Assembly: GCF_947494025.1 (NCBI RefSeq)
Contig: NZ_CANLTQ010000002.1
Location: forward strand, 62,001-126,000
Direction: 5' to 3'
Source: an uncultured Jannaschia sp.
Lineage (GTDB): Bacteria > Pseudomonadota > Alphaproteobacteria > Rhodobacterales > Rhodobacteraceae
Length of the DNA stretch: 64,000 nucleotides
Below the pieces are notes generated by a model. That model was not told the DNA's origin. It saw only the letters and a list, made by a program, of their open reading frames with translations, and ran no database searches. Position numbers and translations under genes: made by a program. Of this stretch, positions 47,796 to 56,898 are shown one piece after another; position 1 is the stretch's first letter; every line of letters starts with the position of its first letter.

Positions 47796-49151
47796 ATGCG
47801 CGCCTGGCTCGCCGCTTTCCTAATCCTCTTCGCCGCCCCCGTCTTCGCACAGGAGGAGGGGACGGCGCAGTCGCAGCCTACCGACGAGATCGCGACCGAG
47901 CGGGACGCGGGCGACGACGCGGCGATCGGCGCGCGCATCCGCGCGATCATCGGCGAACTCGACGGGTTCGAGACGGTCGATGTCGCGGTCCGACAGGGAA
48001 TCGTGACCTTCTCGGGCGAGGTCCTCGACGCGGGTCAGGTGCCGCGCCTCGACGAGATCGCGGCGCGTGTGGACGGCGTGGTCGCGATCCAGAACGACGT
48101 GGCGGAGGACACGGACGTGAGCCGCCGGATCGACCCGGTGCTCGACCGGTTCCGCGAGCGGTTGGCGCAGGCCGTAAGCTACCTGCCGCTCCTCGTCATC
48201 GCGCTCGTCGCGGGCGGGCTCGTGGCTGCGGCGGGCTTCGCGCTTGCCCGCTGGGAGCGACCCTGGACCCGGCTCGCGCCCAACGCGTTCATCGCGGAGA
48301 TCTACCGCACCATCCTGCGCCTCGCCTTCGTCGTGATCGGCGTGGTCGTGGCGCTCGACATTCTGAACGCAACGGCGCTTCTCTCCACGCTGCTGGGCGC
48401 CGCGGGGATCGTCGGCCTCGCCGTAGGCTTCGCGGTCCGCGACACGGTGGAGAACTTCATCGCCTCCGTCATGCTTTCGCTGCGCCAGCCGTTCCAGCCG
48501 AACGACGTGGTCGACATCGAAGGCTCGCTCGGCACCGTGATCCGGTTGACGAGCCGCGCGACGATCCTTCTCGATTCGGACGGCAACCACGTCCGCCTGC
48601 CGAACGCGGTCGTCTTCAAGGCCAGGATCGTCAATTACACCCGCAACCATGAGCGCCGCTTCGGCTTCGCGCTCGGCATCGACCCGAACGACGATCTGGC
48701 GGCGGCGAAGCGCATCGGGGCGGAAACGCTCGCCTCGCTCGACTTCGTGCTCGACGAGCCCGCGCCGCAGGTCTGGGTGGCGGAGGCGGGGGACAGCACG
48801 GTGACGATGGAGTTCTACGGCTGGCTGGACCAGCGGACGACGGCGTTCAACGCGGCCCGGGGCGAGGCGCTGCGGGTGGTGATGGGCGCCCTCACACGGG
48901 CCGGGATCGGCTTGCCGGAGCCGGGCTACCGGCTGAGCATCCCGGGCGGGGGGCTGCCCGTGCTCGACATGCCGGACCGGGCGAACCGTCCGGACGCGCT
49001 CGTCGCGACCGAGGGCGAACCCGGAGCGAAGCCGCCCGCTCCGAAGGCCGAGCCGGTCGCCGCCGACACGACGATCACCGACATGGTCCGCGCCGAGCGG
49101 CGTCAGGATCCGCAGGGTGATCTGCTCGACCGTGCGGCGCCGTCCGAATGA
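47796..49151 (+). CDS. MscS-type mechanosensitive channel with N-terminal BON domain
   Basis: A 451-residue membrane protein. A signal peptide (1-19) is followed by a BON domain in the periplasm (about 40-108, IRAIIGELDGFETVDVAVRQGIVTFSGEV). The transmembrane part has helices near 125-150, 170-190 and the pore helix about 195-220 with the Ala/Gly-packed ALLSTLLGAAGIVGLAVGFAVRDTVENFIASVML. An MscS beta domain follows (PNDVVDIEGSLGTVIRLTSRATILLDSDGNHVRLPN). The C-terminal tail is Pro/Ala-rich and charged. The gap to the mutase gene is 3 bases, so they are co-transcribed. The fusion of BON with MscS may tether the channel to envelope structures. Confidence 0.9.
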   Translation: MRAWLAAFLILFAAPVFAQEEGTAQSQPTDEIATERDAGDDAAIGARIRAIIGELDGFETVDVAVRQGIVTFSGEVLDAGQVPRLDEIAARVDGVVAIQNDVAEDTDVSRRIDPVLDRFRERLAQAVSYLPLLVIALVAGGLVAAAGFALARWERPWTRLAPNAFIAEIYRTILRLAFVVIGVVVALDILNATALLSTLLGAAGIVGLAVGFAVRDTVENFIASVMLSLRQPFQPNDVVDIEGSLGTVIRLTSRATILLDSDGNHVRLPNAVVFKARIVNYTRNHERRFGFALGIDPNDDLAAAKRIGAETLASLDFVLDEPAPQVWVAEAGDSTVTMEFYGWLDQRTTAFNAARGEALRVVMGALTRAGIGLPEPGYRLSIPGGGLPVLDMPDRANRPDALVATEGEPGAKPPAPKAEPVAADTTITDMVRAERRQDPQGDLLDRAAPSE

Positions 49152-49293
49152 CCGGGACGTCCCGGGCAGGCCTGCGCAGGACGCCGTGCCGGACCGGGAC
49201 AATCTGTTCTCGGTTCCTTACGGTCTTCATCCGCGACCCGGACGGCGCCCGTTGCCTGTTTCTCGTGGTCGCTGGCGGCGCGTTGCACGACGC

Positions 49294-50373
49294 CTAAGGG
49301 GCGGCGAAGTGCTTCGACAGCTTCAAACCCTGGCCCTGATAGTTCGACGCGATGTCCTGTCCGTAGAGCTGTTCCGGCACCTCGGACATCGCCTCGTAGA
49401 CCAGGCGGCCCACGCTTTGTCCGTCCTCCAGAACAAAGGGCGCCTCATGGCAGCGCACTTCGAGCACGCCGCGCGCGGGCATCCCGTGACCGAAGCCGGG
49501 ATCGAAGAAGCCCGCGTAATGCACGCGGAACTCCCCCACCATCGCGAGGTAGGGGGCCATTTCGGCGGCATAGGCGGGTGGAATCGTCACCGCCTCGCGC
49601 GAGACGAGAATGTAGAACGCGCCGGGGTCGAGGACGATGCACCGTCGGTCGGTGCGGACCGCCTCCCAGAAGTCGGCGGGCCGGTAATGTCCGATTCGGT
49701 CGAGGTCGATCAGTCCGGTATGCGGTTTCGCGCGCCAGCCCACGATGGCCGCCTCGCCCGCCGACAGATCCACGGAAAAGCCCAGCCCGTCGTCGATGAC
49801 CGGATCGCCGTCGGTCAGCGGCATCGCGCGGTGAAGCGTCCGGAGCGCCGTGTCGTCCAGCAAGGCCTCGCCCGCGCGGAAACGTATCTGGTTCAGACGC
49901 ATGCCCGGCCGCACGAGGACGGAAAAGCTGCGCGGACAGATCTCGGCATAAAGCGGGCCGTCGTAGCCCGGGGCGATCCGGTCGAACTCGGTGCCGCCGT
50001 CGGCGACGGTCCGGGTCAGCAGGTCCAGCCGACCGGTCGAGGATTTCGCGTTGGCCACCGCCGCGAGGTCGCCGGGCAGGGCGAGACGCTCCTGCAGCGG
50101 GACGAGATAGACACAGCCCTTCTCCAGCACCGCGCCGGCAGAGAGGTCGACCTCGTGCATGCCGAACTCGTCAAGCCTGTCCGCCACGCTTCGCCCCTTG
50201 CCCGGCAGAAAGGAGGCACGCACCCGGTACGCGCGGGCACCGAGGCGCAGGTCGAGGCTGGCCGGCTGTACCTGGCCCGGCACGCGGGGCGGGGCCGTGA
50301 TCACGCCGCCGTCGAAAAGGCGCTCGATCTGTTGCGAGGCTAGGACGCCGGGGGCGAATTGAGACACCGTCAT
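49294..50373 (-). CDS. 2'-deoxycytidine 5'-triphosphate deaminase-like protein
   Basis: A 359-residue member of the dUTPase/dCTP-deaminase superfamily, about twice the usual dcd length and consistent with two fused trimer-fold domains. The first half has QPASLDLRLG and AKSSTGRLDLLTR with the trimer-interface Ser/Arg pattern. The second has FYILVSREAVTIPPAYAAEMAPY and HYAGFFDPGFGHG. Such long forms are common in alphaproteobacteria and are annotated as dCTP deaminases for dUMP supply. It follows tRNA-Pro. A hairpin lies in its leader. Confidence 0.85.
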   Translation of the reverse strand: MTVSQFAPGVLASQQIERLFDGGVITAPPRVPGQVQPASLDLRLGARAYRVRASFLPGKGRSVADRLDEFGMHEVDLSAGAVLEKGCVYLVPLQERLALPGDLAAVANAKSSTGRLDLLTRTVADGGTEFDRIAPGYDGPLYAEICPRSFSVLVRPGMRLNQIRFRAGEALLDDTALRTLHRAMPLTDGDPVIDDGLGFSVDLSAGEAAIVGWRAKPHTGLIDLDRIGHYRPADFWEAVRTDRRCIVLDPGAFYILVSREAVTIPPAYAAEMAPYLAMVGEFRVHYAGFFDPGFGHGMPARGVLEVRCHEAPFVLEDGQSVGRLVYEAMSEVPEQLYGQDIASNYQGQGLKLSKHFAAP

Positions 50374-50390
50374 GGGCTCCCCTCAAGCGA

Positions 50391-50420
50391 AACGCCTCGC
50401 CCCGGCAGGGGAGAGGCGTT
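50391..50420 (-). terminator. Hairpin between tRNA-Pro and the dCTP deaminase-like gene
   Basis: The arms AACGCCTC and GAGGCGTT enclose a further CCCC/GGGG pairing and, read on the minus strand, are followed by TCGCTT. It lies just after the tRNA 3' end and 18 bases before the downstream ATG, so it may end the tRNA transcript. The T tract is weak. Confidence 0.5.
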
Positions 50421-50426
50421 GCGATT

Positions 50427-50503
50427 TGGTCGGGCTAGCAGGACTCGAACCTGCGACCTTCCGTCCCCCAGACGGACGCGCTACCAGGCTGCGCCATAGC
50501 CCG
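50427..50503 (-). tRNA. tRNA-Pro (anticodon GGG)
   Basis: A 77-nt cloverleaf on the minus strand with acceptor arms CGGGCTA and TAGCCCG. The T-arm has GGTTCGAATCC and the anticodon stem CCGTC/GACGG holds a CTGGGGG-type loop read as GGG. The 3' CCA is encoded in the DNA. It reads CCC and CCU proline codons. It lies in the leader of the dCTP deaminase-like gene and downstream of the merR gene on the same strand. Confidence 0.95.
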
Positions 50504-50550
50504 ACTGCGGGCCTTCTTACGGCTTTCGGACCGGTGCGCAAGCCGAAAGG

Positions 50551-51675
50551 TCAGCCGTCTGCCCCCTCGTTCAGATCGGCTTCGACTTCCTCGATCAGGC
50601 CTCGGAGCTTGCGAACCACGCGACGTAGCGCCCGGCGGTTCACGGGCGTCAGACGGATGGCCGGCGTTCCGGCCGAAACGGCCTGCGTGTCGAACAGGGA
50701 CGTTCCGAACACCGGGGCGGGCGCGACATCCGCATCCTCGGAAGCGGGTTCAGAGGGGAACAGCTCTTCGAACGTCGGCCCCGGCTCGGGCGGCCCCTCC
50801 GCGGCTGCCGACTCCGCCGTTTCCGGTTCGAGGGGTTCCGGGATCGTGAAGGCCAACGCGGGCTCCGCGAATGCGTCTTCGGGCTCGGGCATCGGCCCGG
50901 CAGACTCGTCGTCGTCGGAGGCCGGCGCGTCGTTCATTTCCATGTCCACCTCCTCGGGATCGTGCAGGCCATTCTCGGACGACGAATCCGGAAGTTCCTC
51001 CGGTTCGTGGAACGCCCCGGGTTCCAAAGCGTCTGTCTCCGGATCGGCGGATTCCGCCGAATTCGCGCCGGCGGGGTCGGACCAATCGTCGGACCGCGTC
51101 TTCGGCGGATCGGGCTGCCCCGGCATGTCGCTCGGTTCGGGCACGGGCCTGTCGGCAGGCTGGGGCGGAACCACGGTGTCGTCGTCATCGGGCATGTCCG
51201 GCTGCGTCGGGCTCGGGTCGGACGGGAAAGGCAGATCCTCGGGCAGCTCGGGCTCGGGCGGGGCCTCGCGGCCCGGGCCGCCACCCACCGCGTTCTCCCG
51301 CGCGCGATCGATCGACACGACGCGCGATGCCTCCGCCATGTCGTCGCTGCGGATCACGCGGCGCGGCTTCGGCACCGATTCCGACCGGTCGAGCGAAGGC
51401 GAACGGACCATGACGGCGTCGACCCCCTCCTCGTCGATCTTCTGGACGACCCCGCGGATCGGCAGGCCCTCGTCGTGCAACAGGACCTTTATGCCGCCGA
51501 GAAGACGCATGTCCTCCGGCCGGTAGTAGCGGCGTCCGCCGGCGCCCTTCACCGGCTCGATCTGGGCGAACTTGGATTCCCAGAAGCGCAGCACATGCGT
51601 CGGCACGCCGAGCCAGTCCGCCACTTCGCGGATCGTGCGGAACGCGCCTTCGGATTTTTCGGGGGCCCGCGCCAA
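50551..51675 (-). CDS. MerR family regulator with long acidic tail
   Basis: A 374-residue protein. The N-terminal winged helix-turn-helix (about 12-80, [59 protein letters not shown]) is MerR-like. The rest is low-complexity, acidic and Pro/Glu/Asp-rich, ending in a basic patch [22 protein letters not shown]. No metal-binding cysteines are present. The start appears to be a TTG near GGGCTGAGA, two bases after the ihfA stop. This gene is regularly found after ihfA in alphaproteobacteria, but its targets are unknown. Confidence 0.88.
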   Translation of the reverse strand: MARAPEKSEGAFRTIREVADWLGVPTHVLRFWESKFAQIEPVKGAGGRRYYRPEDMRLLGGIKVLLHDEGLPIRGVVQKIDEEGVDAVMVRSPSLDRSESVPKPRRVIRSDDMAEASRVVSIDRARENAVGGGPGREAPPEPELPEDLPFPSDPSPTQPDMPDDDDTVVPPQPADRPVPEPSDMPGQPDPPKTRSDDWSDPAGANSAESADPETDALEPGAFHEPEELPDSSSENGLHDPEEVDMEMNDAPASDDDESAGPMPEPEDAFAEPALAFTIPEPLEPETAESAAAEGPPEPGPTFEELFPSEPASEDADVAPAPVFGTSLFDTQAVSAGTPAIRLTPVNRRALRRVVRKLRGLIEEVEADLNEGADG

Positions 51676-51677
51676 TC

Positions 51678-51989
51678 TCAGCCCTTCCGCGATGCGTTGC
51701 CGGCGACAACGCGATCCTTCATCAAGTGCGAAGGCCGGAACGTCAGGACACGGCGGGGCGGGATCGGCGCCTCTTCCCCCGTCTTGGGGTTGCGTCCGAC
51801 ACGGGCGTTCTTGTCGCGCGTCGAGAAGGTCCCGAAGCCCGAAATCTTCACCTGCTCGCCCGAAGCCAGCGCGTCCGAGATGTTCTCGAGCACGGAGCTG
51901 ACGAGCGTGCTGCTTTCGTTTCGGCTCAGCCCCACGTTGCGGAACACCGCCTCGCTCAAATCCATCCGCGTCAATGTCTTGTTGGTCAT
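51678..51989 (-). CDS. ihfA: Integration host factor alpha subunit
   Basis: A 103-residue nucleoid protein that bends DNA as a heterodimer with IHF beta. [27 protein letters not shown] opens the helical part. [30 protein letters not shown] holds the arm with the [10 protein letters not shown] end, which includes the intercalating proline (RNPKTGE). The ATG of [10 protein letters not shown] was chosen. An upstream in-frame extension has no similarity. It is followed after two bases by the MerR gene. Confidence 0.96.
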   Translation of the reverse strand: MTNKTLTRMDLSEAVFRNVGLSRNESSTLVSSVLENISDALASGEQVKISGFGTFSTRDKNARVGRNPKTGEEAPIPPRRVLTFRPSHLMKDRVVAGNASRKG

Positions 51990-52116
51990 CCCATACCCCC
52001 GCACGCTGAAATACTCGCCGGTTCGAGTCTGGCCCGGCCGATAAAGATAGTCAACGCCAGCAACTTGCGGGAGGAACTTCATACGCGGATTCGCGACGGA
52101 ATCGCGCGGGTCGGGT

Positions 52117-53088
52117 CTACCAGCGCAGCGCCACCGCACCCCAGGCGAGCCCGCCGCCGATGGCCTCGGTCACGACCAGGTCGCCGGTGCGAAGCTCCCC
52201 GCGCGCGGCAGCGACCGACAGGGCGAGGGGGATCGAGGCGGCGGACGTGTTGCCGTGATCGGCCACCGTGACCACGACCTTCTCCATCGGCAGGCCGAGC
52301 TTCTGCGCCGTGCGGGTAATGATGCGGATGTTCGCCTGATGGGGCACGACCCGGTCGATCTCCGCTGGCGTCAGCCCCGCCTTGGCGAGCACGTCCGTCG
52401 TCGTCTGGGCAAGCTTCTCCACCGCGTGGCGGAACACCTCCTTGCCGGCCATCATGAGGTGGCCCGTCGTCCGGGACGCGGACACGCCGCCCGAGACCTG
52501 CAGGATCTCGCGGTAGCGGCCGTCGCTGTGCAGATCGGTGGCGAGGATGCCGCGATCCGCGTTGGAGCCGTCGCCCTCCGCCCGCTCGATCACGACCGCC
52601 CCGGCGCCGTCGCCGAACAGGACGCAGGTGCTGCGGTCCTCCCAGTTCATGATCCGGCTGAAGGTTTCCGCGCCGATCACGAGGACCCGTTCGGCCTGAC
52701 CCGACTTGATTAGCGAATCCGCGTTGGCCAGGGCGTAGATGAACCCCGCGCAGACGGCCTGCACGTCGAAGGCGAAGCCGCACGTCATGCCGAGGCCGGC
52801 CTGCACGATCGTCGCGGTGGCGGGAAAGGTCAGGTCCGGGGTGGAGGTCGCGACGATCACAGCGTCGATCGCATCGGCCTCGATCCCCGCATTCCCGAGC
52901 GCCGCGCGGGCCGCCCGGATCGCGAGGTCGGAGGTCGGCTGCCCCTCCGCCGCGAAATGGCGCCGCTCGATGCCGCTGCGCGAGACGATCCATTCGTCGG
53001 ACGTGTCGAGAAAGCTCTCGAACCACTCGTTCGGAACGACGCGGTCGGGCAGGTAGTGGCCGACGCCCCGGATGACGGAGCGGATCAT
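52117..53088 (-). CDS. fabH: Beta-ketoacyl-ACP synthase III
   Basis: A 323-residue condensing enzyme that starts fatty-acid synthesis from acetyl-CoA and malonyl-ACP. The catalytic triad Cys113, His250 and Asn280 is seen in [23 protein letters not shown] and [13 protein letters not shown]. The ATG overlaps the stop of plsX (ATGA). Confidence 0.98.
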   Translation of the reverse strand: MIRSVIRGVGHYLPDRVVPNEWFESFLDTSDEWIVSRSGIERRHFAAEGQPTSDLAIRAARAALGNAGIEADAIDAVIVATSTPDLTFPATATIVQAGLGMTCGFAFDVQAVCAGFIYALANADSLIKSGQAERVLVIGAETFSRIMNWEDRSTCVLFGDGAGAVVIERAEGDGSNADRGILATDLHSDGRYREILQVSGGVSASRTTGHLMMAGKEVFRHAVEKLAQTTTDVLAKAGLTPAEIDRVVPHQANIRIITRTAQKLGLPMEKVVVTVADHGNTSAASIPLALSVAAARGELRTGDLVVTEAIGGGLAWGAVALRW

Positions 53089-54158
53089 CCCTGCGCCTCG
53101 GCCGTCATCGCGACGCCCGTCACGCGCGCCTTGATGCGCTCGTTGAAATTGGACTTCGACAATTCCCAGCCGAGCCCGATCGCAGCGGCCACTCCGGTCT
53201 CGTCGGCGGCGCCATGCGACTTCACGACGGTGCCGTTCAGCCCGAGGAACACGCCGCCGTTGACCCGGCGCGGGTCGATGCGGTGCGCCAGACGCTTGAG
53301 CGAGGTCATCGCAAGAAAGGCGGCGACGCGGGACATTGCGGTGGCGCGGAGCGTCTCGCCCAGCATGTCGCGCACGAAGCGGGCCGTGCCTTCGCCGGTC
53401 TTGAGCGCGACGTTGCCGGTGAAGCCGTCGGTTACGATGACGTCGACGCGGTCGCCCGGAATGTCGCCGCCCTCGACGAATCCGACATAGTCGAACCCGG
53501 CTCTGACGGCCGCCTGCTCGATCCGGTCATGCGCGTCCTTGAGTTCGGTCCGGCCCTTGTGCTCCTCCGTGCCGACATTGAGCAGGCCGACTCGCGGACG
53601 CTCGAGTCCGAGGCCGTTGCGCGCATAGGACATGCCCATCAACGCGTATTGCACGAGGTCTTCCGCGTCGGCGCGAATATCGGCGCCGACATCGAGCATG
53701 ACGTTGAAGCCCGACGGGTTGTGCGAAGGCCAGAGAATCGCGATCGCCGGGCGGTTGATGCCCGGCAGCTTGCGGAGACGGACCATGCTGACGGCCATGA
53801 GCGCGCCGGTATTGCCGCAGCTCACGCATACGGTCGCCTCGCCCGAACGGACGGCTTCCACGGCGGACCACATCGAGGTGGACTGACCCGTGCGCATCAC
53901 CTGACTGGGCTTGTCGCTCATCGCGACGACGTCGGCCGCGTGGCGGGTCGTGCAGTGATCGGACAGGCCACGCCGCCGCGCGATCAGCGCGTCGAGCATG
54001 GGCTTGTCGCCATGAACGATGAAGCGGATGGCCGGATGGGTTTTCACCGCACGTGCCAGCCCGGCGACGACGGCTTCGGGCCCGTGATCCCCGCCCATCG
54101 CGTCGATGGACAGCACGCCCGATGCGTCGGCGCCGGGAGCCGGAACCTCATCGGACAT
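53085..54158 (-). CDS. plsX: Phosphate acyltransferase PlsX
   Basis: A 357-residue enzyme that makes acyl-phosphate from acyl-ACP for membrane phospholipid synthesis. The family opening SIDAMGGDHGP, CVSCGNTGALMAVSM, HNPSGFNVMLDVGADI, GNVALKTGEGTARFV and HGAADETGVAAAIGL are all present. It lies in the rpmF-plsX-fabH block, which is widespread in bacteria and ties ribosomal protein L32 with lipid synthesis. Confidence 0.97.
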   Translation of the reverse strand: MSDEVPAPGADASGVLSIDAMGGDHGPEAVVAGLARAVKTHPAIRFIVHGDKPMLDALIARRRGLSDHCTTRHAADVVAMSDKPSQVMRTGQSTSMWSAVEAVRSGEATVCVSCGNTGALMAVSMVRLRKLPGINRPAIAILWPSHNPSGFNVMLDVGADIRADAEDLVQYALMGMSYARNGLGLERPRVGLLNVGTEEHKGRTELKDAHDRIEQAAVRAGFDYVGFVEGGDIPGDRVDVIVTDGFTGNVALKTGEGTARFVRDMLGETLRATAMSRVAAFLAMTSLKRLAHRIDPRRVNGGVFLGLNGTVVKSHGAADETGVAAAIGLGWELSKSNFNERIKARVTGVAMTAEAQG

Positions 54159-54197
54159 GACGGTCCCCCTTCGTCGTCGCGTGCCGGATCGTCAGGA

Positions 54198-54401
54198 TCA
54201 GGCAGCGTCGTCGTCCAGATCGACACTGTCGGCCGCGATCACTTCGCGGTCGGCGTAGTGGCCGCAGGCGCCGCAGACGTGATGTGGGCGCTTCAGCTCG
54301 CCGCAATTGGGGCATTCGGCCGGATTGCCCGGCTTCAGGGAATCGTGCGAACGGCGGTTGTTGCGCCGCGACGGGGTGACCTTGTTCTGCGGGACGGCCA
54401 T
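54198..54401 (-). CDS. rpmF: 50S ribosomal protein L32
   Basis: A 67-residue protein. [20 protein letters not shown] and the zinc-finger-like [20 protein letters not shown] (four cysteines) are the L32 hallmarks. plsX starts 39 bases downstream. An ATG start was chosen over an upstream in-frame extension. Confidence 0.96.
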   Translation of the reverse strand: MAVPQNKVTPSRRNNRRSHDSLKPGNPAECPNCGELKRPHHVCGACGHYADREVIAADSVDLDDDAA

Positions 54402-54689
54402 GGAGCAACCTCGGAGTCTCTCGGGGACCGCATCGACGGGCGGCCCGGTGTCATTCAGATTTCGGTGGTCCCTAGTGGCATTCCGCCCGAGGGTCCAGCA
54501 ATTTTCCAACCGCCGAAAGCGGCGGGAAGGCGTCTGTTACAGAGTTCCGGATCGGGGGCAAGCCATGTGCGTCCTTTGCATGACAGGAGCATGATGCAGG
54601 CATTGGTCTGCGGTGGTGCACAGGACGGTGCAGGCGTTCGGGGCTATCTGAGGCGTCCCGAACGGTTCACGCATCAAGGAACAATTGCC

Positions 54690-54833
54690 ATGTGCCTCAA
54701 AACCCTCGTCGCGGGCGGCGTCCTTTTCGTCGCCGCCGCGACCGCTGTCGTCCACGCGCAGGCGACGCCGAACCATCACCTTTCGCCGGACCGGCTCGCC
54801 GAGGTGCGGGCGATGATGGCGGAGGCGAGGTAG
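54690..54833 (+). CDS. Small secreted peptide of unknown function
   Basis: A 47-residue frame with a Sec signal peptide (about residues 1-23, LKTLVAGGVLFVAAATAVVHA followed by Q). The mature peptide of about 24 residues (QATPNHHLSPDRLAEVRAMMAEAR) is short and helical. AAGGA lies nine bases before the ATG. It sits on the plus strand between yceD and rpmF, genes usually adjacent on the other strand, so it interrupts a conserved pair. I do not recognise the peptide. Confidence 0.5.
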   Translation: MCLKTLVAGGVLFVAAATAVVHAQATPNHHLSPDRLAEVRAMMAEAR

Positions 54834-54845
54834 GCCCGCGCCCGG

Positions 54846-55388
54846 TCACTCCTTCCCTTGCAGCCTGTCCTTCAGCGCGGCGAGTGCGGCGAACGGCCTG
54901 ATCTTGTCGTCCTCAATCGGCTTCGCGCCGGGCGGCGTCGCCGACAGGTCGAGGCCTTCCGCCGAGGATGCGCGCGGAAAGGCCGGGATGGAGAGCGCGA
55001 GCGCCTCCTCCAGCACCTCGCCCATATCGATGATCGCCGGCAGGGGCTCGAGGCTGTCGTCTTCCGGCATCTCCGCCTCGTCGCCGGCCGGCACCTCGTA
55101 ATCCGGCGAGTACCGCCGCCGGAGCGGCTCCTCGATCCGCGTCGTGACCGAATCGGTCGTGACCCGGCAGGGCTGCACCACGGTCGCGCCGAGCGCGGCG
55201 TCCAGAACCCAGTCCTGTCCCGGTCCGGGCCGGAGCTCTCCCTCCAGACGGACCTTGCGGAGTGCATCGACGCCGAGCCTGTCGGCAAGCGCCTCCAGCT
55301 GGCCGGCATCCGGCACGAGGCGCACATGCGTGGCCTTCCGTCGCGACAGGTCCGCGGGGCGGAGGAGATGGGACAGGACGGGTTTCAT
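54846..55388 (-). CDS. yceD: DUF177 (YceD) family protein
   Basis: A 180-residue cytosolic protein of the YceD/DUF177 group, linked to large-subunit rRNA maturation (23S rRNA accumulation protein) in other organisms. The middle part shows the family's GATVVQPCRVTTDSVTTRIEEPLRRRYSPD, then an acidic stretch (DEAEMPEDD). RPFAALAALKDRLQGKE is the typical C-terminal end. It is usually co-transcribed with rpmF. Here a small plus-strand gene lies between them. Confidence 0.88.
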   Translation of the reverse strand: MKPVLSHLLRPADLSRRKATHVRLVPDAGQLEALADRLGVDALRKVRLEGELRPGPGQDWVLDAALGATVVQPCRVTTDSVTTRIEEPLRRRYSPDYEVPAGDEAEMPEDDSLEPLPAIIDMGEVLEEALALSIPAFPRASSAEGLDLSATPPGAKPIEDDKIRPFAALAALKDRLQGKE

Positions 55389-55526
55389 CACGATCGGGCT
55401 CTTCGGTTCGGGTCGCGGTCCGAGGAAGCACCCCCCGGCCTTGATGGCGCAGACATGGCCGGCTAAGCCATAAGGCGAAAGGGACCGCCCGCGCAACGGG
55501 GGCCCGTTCGCAGCAAGGGACAGGCG

Positions 55527-55982
55527 ATGACGACGATTGCGAAACGGTTGCTGGTCGCCGTGCTCTGTTTCGGACTGGCCGCCTGTGCCGCCACCTACCG
55601 CAACCACGGCTACGTGCCCGAGCCCGAGGCGCTGGCGGCGCTCGATATCGGCGTCGACAGCCGCGAAACGGTGGAGGCCGCTGTCGGACGTCCCGCGACC
55701 AGCGGGGTGGAACGGTCCGATGCCTGGTACTACGTACAGAGCCGGGTGCGGCACTACGGCGCCTTCCCGCGACGCACGATCGACCGGCAGTTGGTGGCCC
55801 TGTCCTTCGCTCCGAACGGCACGCTCGCGAATATCGAACGCTTCGGCCTGGAGCGCGGGCGCGTGGTCCCGCTCTCGCGCCGCGTCACCGCGAGTTCGAT
55901 CCGCGACTTCGGCCTGATCCAGCAAATCTTCCGCAATTTCGGACGCATCAACGTGGGTGAGACACTCGCGGACAGCATCTGA
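55527..55982 (+). CDS. bamE: Outer-membrane assembly factor BamE (SmpA/OmlA)
   Basis: A 151-residue lipoprotein of the BAM complex that helps insert beta-barrel proteins. The signal peptide ends with the lipobox LAAC (Cys20 lipidated). The SmpA/OmlA fold shows DSRETVEAAVGRPATSG, WYYVQSRVRHYGAFPR and LVALSFAPNGTLANIERFGL, followed by a C-terminal tail of about 40 residues. It is divergent from yceD and precedes a broken cupin gene. Confidence 0.93.
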   Translation: MTTIAKRLLVAVLCFGLAACAATYRNHGYVPEPEALAALDIGVDSRETVEAAVGRPATSGVERSDAWYYVQSRVRHYGAFPRRTIDRQLVALSFAPNGTLANIERFGLERGRVVPLSRRVTASSIRDFGLIQQIFRNFGRINVGETLADSI

Positions 55983-55984
55983 TG

Positions 55985-56368
55985 GCCGGGGTGTCGGGCC
56001 GCCTTTCCGTGGCCGGGATGGCGGCGACGGACAGGCCCGCCAGGACGCATTTGACCGATGCCCGTGCGCGCCGGGTGAACACGTCGCCCGGCGACGCCGC
56101 CACGCCGACCGGAATCGGCCTCATCTCGTCGAGATTGCGCCGGACGACCTTTTGACAGAGCGCCACGTCCATCGGTTCGAGGACGAATACGTCTATGTTC
56201 CAGACGGAACAGGTGCGTTGCGCGTCGGGGAATCGGCCCATTCCCACGAAGATGCCGACGCCGCCTCCCTTCCCGCGACGCCTCGTCGTCGGGGAGCGGC
56301 TGGCGCACGATGTGACCGGCTACGTGCGATTGGGAAAACGGCTCGTCCCAATTACGGGTCAGCGGTGA
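55985..56368 (+). pseudogene. Degenerate cupin-domain gene
   Basis: Cupin motif 1 is intact in one frame as HVHRFEDEYVYVPDG, which fits H-x-H-(x)4-E-(x)6-G, preceded by HLVEIAPDDLLTER. About 40 codons on, in another frame, comes VVGERLAHDVTGYVRLGKRLVPI, the usual end of this cupin group. The part with motif 2 is missing, and the distance is shorter than in intact relatives, so a deletion with frameshift has destroyed the gene. No functional start is seen upstream. It lies between bamE and msrB. Confidence 0.65.
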
Positions 56369-56407
56369 AAGCCCCTGCCATCGAGAGCTCCGGGGCGGCG
56401 TGAAGCG

Positions 56408-56809
56408 CTAGTCGACGCCGTCGAAGTCCAGCGCGACCCCGTTGATGCAGTAGCGCAGGCCGGTCGGCTGCGGCCCGTCGGGAAAGACGTGGCCCAAATG
56501 ACCGTCGCAGCGCGCGCAATGCACCTCCGTGCGCTTCATGAACCACGAATTGTCGACGCTTTCGCCGACCTTCTCACCGTCCAAGCCGTCGACGGGCTGG
56601 TAGAAGCTGGGCCATCCGGTGCCGCTGTCGAACTTGGTCGCCTGATCGAAAAGCGGATTGCCGCAGCCCTTGCAAACATAGGTGCCCGGCCCCTTCGGAA
56701 AGTCCTCGTGCGTGCCGGCCCGTTCGGTGCCGTGCTTGCGGAGCACCTTGTAGGCGTCCGGGCCGAGCTGTTCCTTCCACTCCGCATCGGACTTCTCGAC
56801 CTTTTCCAT
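56408..56809 (-). CDS. msrB: Peptide methionine (R)-S-oxide reductase
   Basis: A 133-residue repair enzyme that reduces methionine-R-sulfoxide in proteins. Zinc cysteines are Cys46/Cys49 (CKGCGNP) and Cys98/Cys101 (CARCDGH). The active-site Cys121 lies in RYCING. GTGWPSFY and NSWFMKRTEVHC are family segments. It has no signal peptide, so it is cytosolic. It is divergent from the acyltransferase gene. Confidence 0.97.
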   Translation of the reverse strand: MEKVEKSDAEWKEQLGPDAYKVLRKHGTERAGTHEDFPKGPGTYVCKGCGNPLFDQATKFDSGTGWPSFYQPVDGLDGEKVGESVDNSWFMKRTEVHCARCDGHLGHVFPDGPQPTGLRYCINGVALDFDGVD

Positions 56810-56898
56810 GACACGCTCCTTCTCGTGGACACCGCCGGAACGCGGTGCGAGGCTTGAGATAGGGGCGGAGCCGTCGAGGCCAAGGGGAGGGACGGGGC

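Noticed and set aside
55948-56308. Minus-strand frames opposite the cupin remnant
   Set aside because: They have no motif, while the plus strand shows two family-specific cupin segments.
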